NCBI GenBank assembly: GCA_900315015.1
Contig: OMXJ01000022.1
Span: 1 to 47,495 of the forward strand
Direction: 5' to 3'
Length of the DNA stretch: 47,495 nucleotides
Origin: an uncultured Eubacteriales bacterium
GTDB lineage: Bacteria; Bacillota; Clostridia; Lachnospirales; Lachnospiraceae
Made by a program: the position numbers and the translations under genes. Below are positions 47,312 to 47,495 of this stretch, piece by piece. The stretch's first letter is position 1, and the number at the start of each line of letters is the position of its first letter. Under the pieces are notes generated by a model that worked only from the letters and a program-made list of their open reading frames with translations, had not been told where the DNA came from and searched no databases.

Positions 47312-47495
47312 GGACAGCCAACACAAGGGCATACCTGACAGGCGAAGGCGATATGCGCAATGCCTGGGGCGAACATCTCGTTATTATGAACAAGCGCGGC
47401 AACTGCCGATGTGCAAAGTGCCTTAAGTGGTTAGGGCGTGTGCTGGTGGATGATGTATGGAGCGGTGGAACTGATAAGGACACGCAGGGCGGCAA
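47302..47495 (+). pseudogene. Minor capsid protein, continuation in another frame, truncated by window end
   Basis: This frame reads MAIRTANTRAYLTGEG, then WGEHLVIMNKRGNCRCAKC and GRVLVDDVWSGG, the conserved Cys-containing second part of Phage_min_cap2 proteins. It overlaps the end of the first part by 10 bases and has no ribosome site of its own, so it is best read as the rest of the same protein. It runs off the right edge. Confidence 0.65.

Larger units (their letters stand above)
28490..47495. mobile_element. Prophage (tailed, siphophage-like), left part only
   Basis: From just past plsC the content changes to phage genes in standard modular order: integrase, repressor/Cro switch, recombination, replication, small early genes, late regulator, terminase, portal and minor capsid. 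Most genes abut or overlap by 1-8 bases. Base composition is more G+C-rich than the host part. The element runs off the right edge, so the right attachment site, tail and lysis genes are not seen. The left boundary is approximate, between the plsC stop and the integrase. The apparent defect in the minor capsid gene raises the possibility that it is no longer fully functional. Confidence 0.93.

Overview
The window looks like a chromosomal segment of a low-GC, Gram-positive anaerobe of the class Clostridia, most likely a Lachnospiraceae-type gut or rumen bacterium, with the left part of an integrated tailed-phage genome at its right end. This placement is inference. It rests on A+T-rich codon use with heavy AGA arginine, strong Shine-Dalgarno sequences, consensus sigma-A promoters, a long Bacillus/Clostridium-type SRP RNA with an Alu domain, and a galactan-utilisation (gan-like) locus of Firmicutes type.

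Host region, 1-28486. The left edge is the 3' end of a transketolase gene, then the SRP RNA gene with a perfect TTGACA-17-TATAAT promoter and its own terminator. Next come an orphan ABC ATPase, a large TPR/acidic/coiled-coil protein with an AAA-like C-terminus, a shikimate-kinase-like P-loop kinase, murA and metK. metK overlaps a sensor kinase by one base, followed by an OmpR-type regulator and a coiled-coil protein. A zincin/VWA-like protein and a MoxR ATPase form the next pair. The gan-like locus follows: a membrane-anchored GH53 endo-galactanase with a CBM61-like end, a LacI-family repressor, and a sugar ABC importer made of a lipoprotein and two permeases. Copies of a TTGCGCAA palindrome, with central CpG as in LacI-family operators, sit in front of the galactanase, the repressor and the importer, so galactan breakdown and oligosaccharide uptake look like one repressor regulon. 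The ATPase of the importer and an intracellular beta-galactosidase are not in the window. The host part ends with a membrane-anchored binding-protein-like gene, a candidate small RNA, a 1032-residue zinc-ribbon/Ala-Glu-Lys protein and plsC.

Prophage, about 28490 to the right edge and continuing beyond it. A tyrosine integrase on the minus strand faces the host junction. Then come a candidate structured RNA, a cI-type repressor on the minus strand, and divergent consensus promoters with TGTGGA-N7-TCCACA operators. A long rightward operon of tightly packed genes follows: Cro-like protein, small proteins, Gp157, a RecA/Sak4-like ATPase, an SSB-like DUF669 protein, an ERCC4 nuclease, a winged-helix replication protein and a primase-helicase. 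After these are many small proteins of 50-130 residues, a second tyrosine recombinase and an adenine-methylase-like protein. The late region opens with a DUF1492/ArpU-like sigma-related regulator, then an extended -10 promoter with an immediate terminator, terS, terL, portal and a minor capsid gene that appears frameshifted or deleted. No lysis, tail or right-end att genes are inside the window.

The least explained parts are non-coding: the leader or RNA in front of the galactanase, whose terminator stem holds the ribosome-binding site; the RNA candidate at 24279-24467 with competing helices; the hairpin/pseudoknot RNA candidate between integrase and repressor; and the promoter-terminator pair in front of terS.
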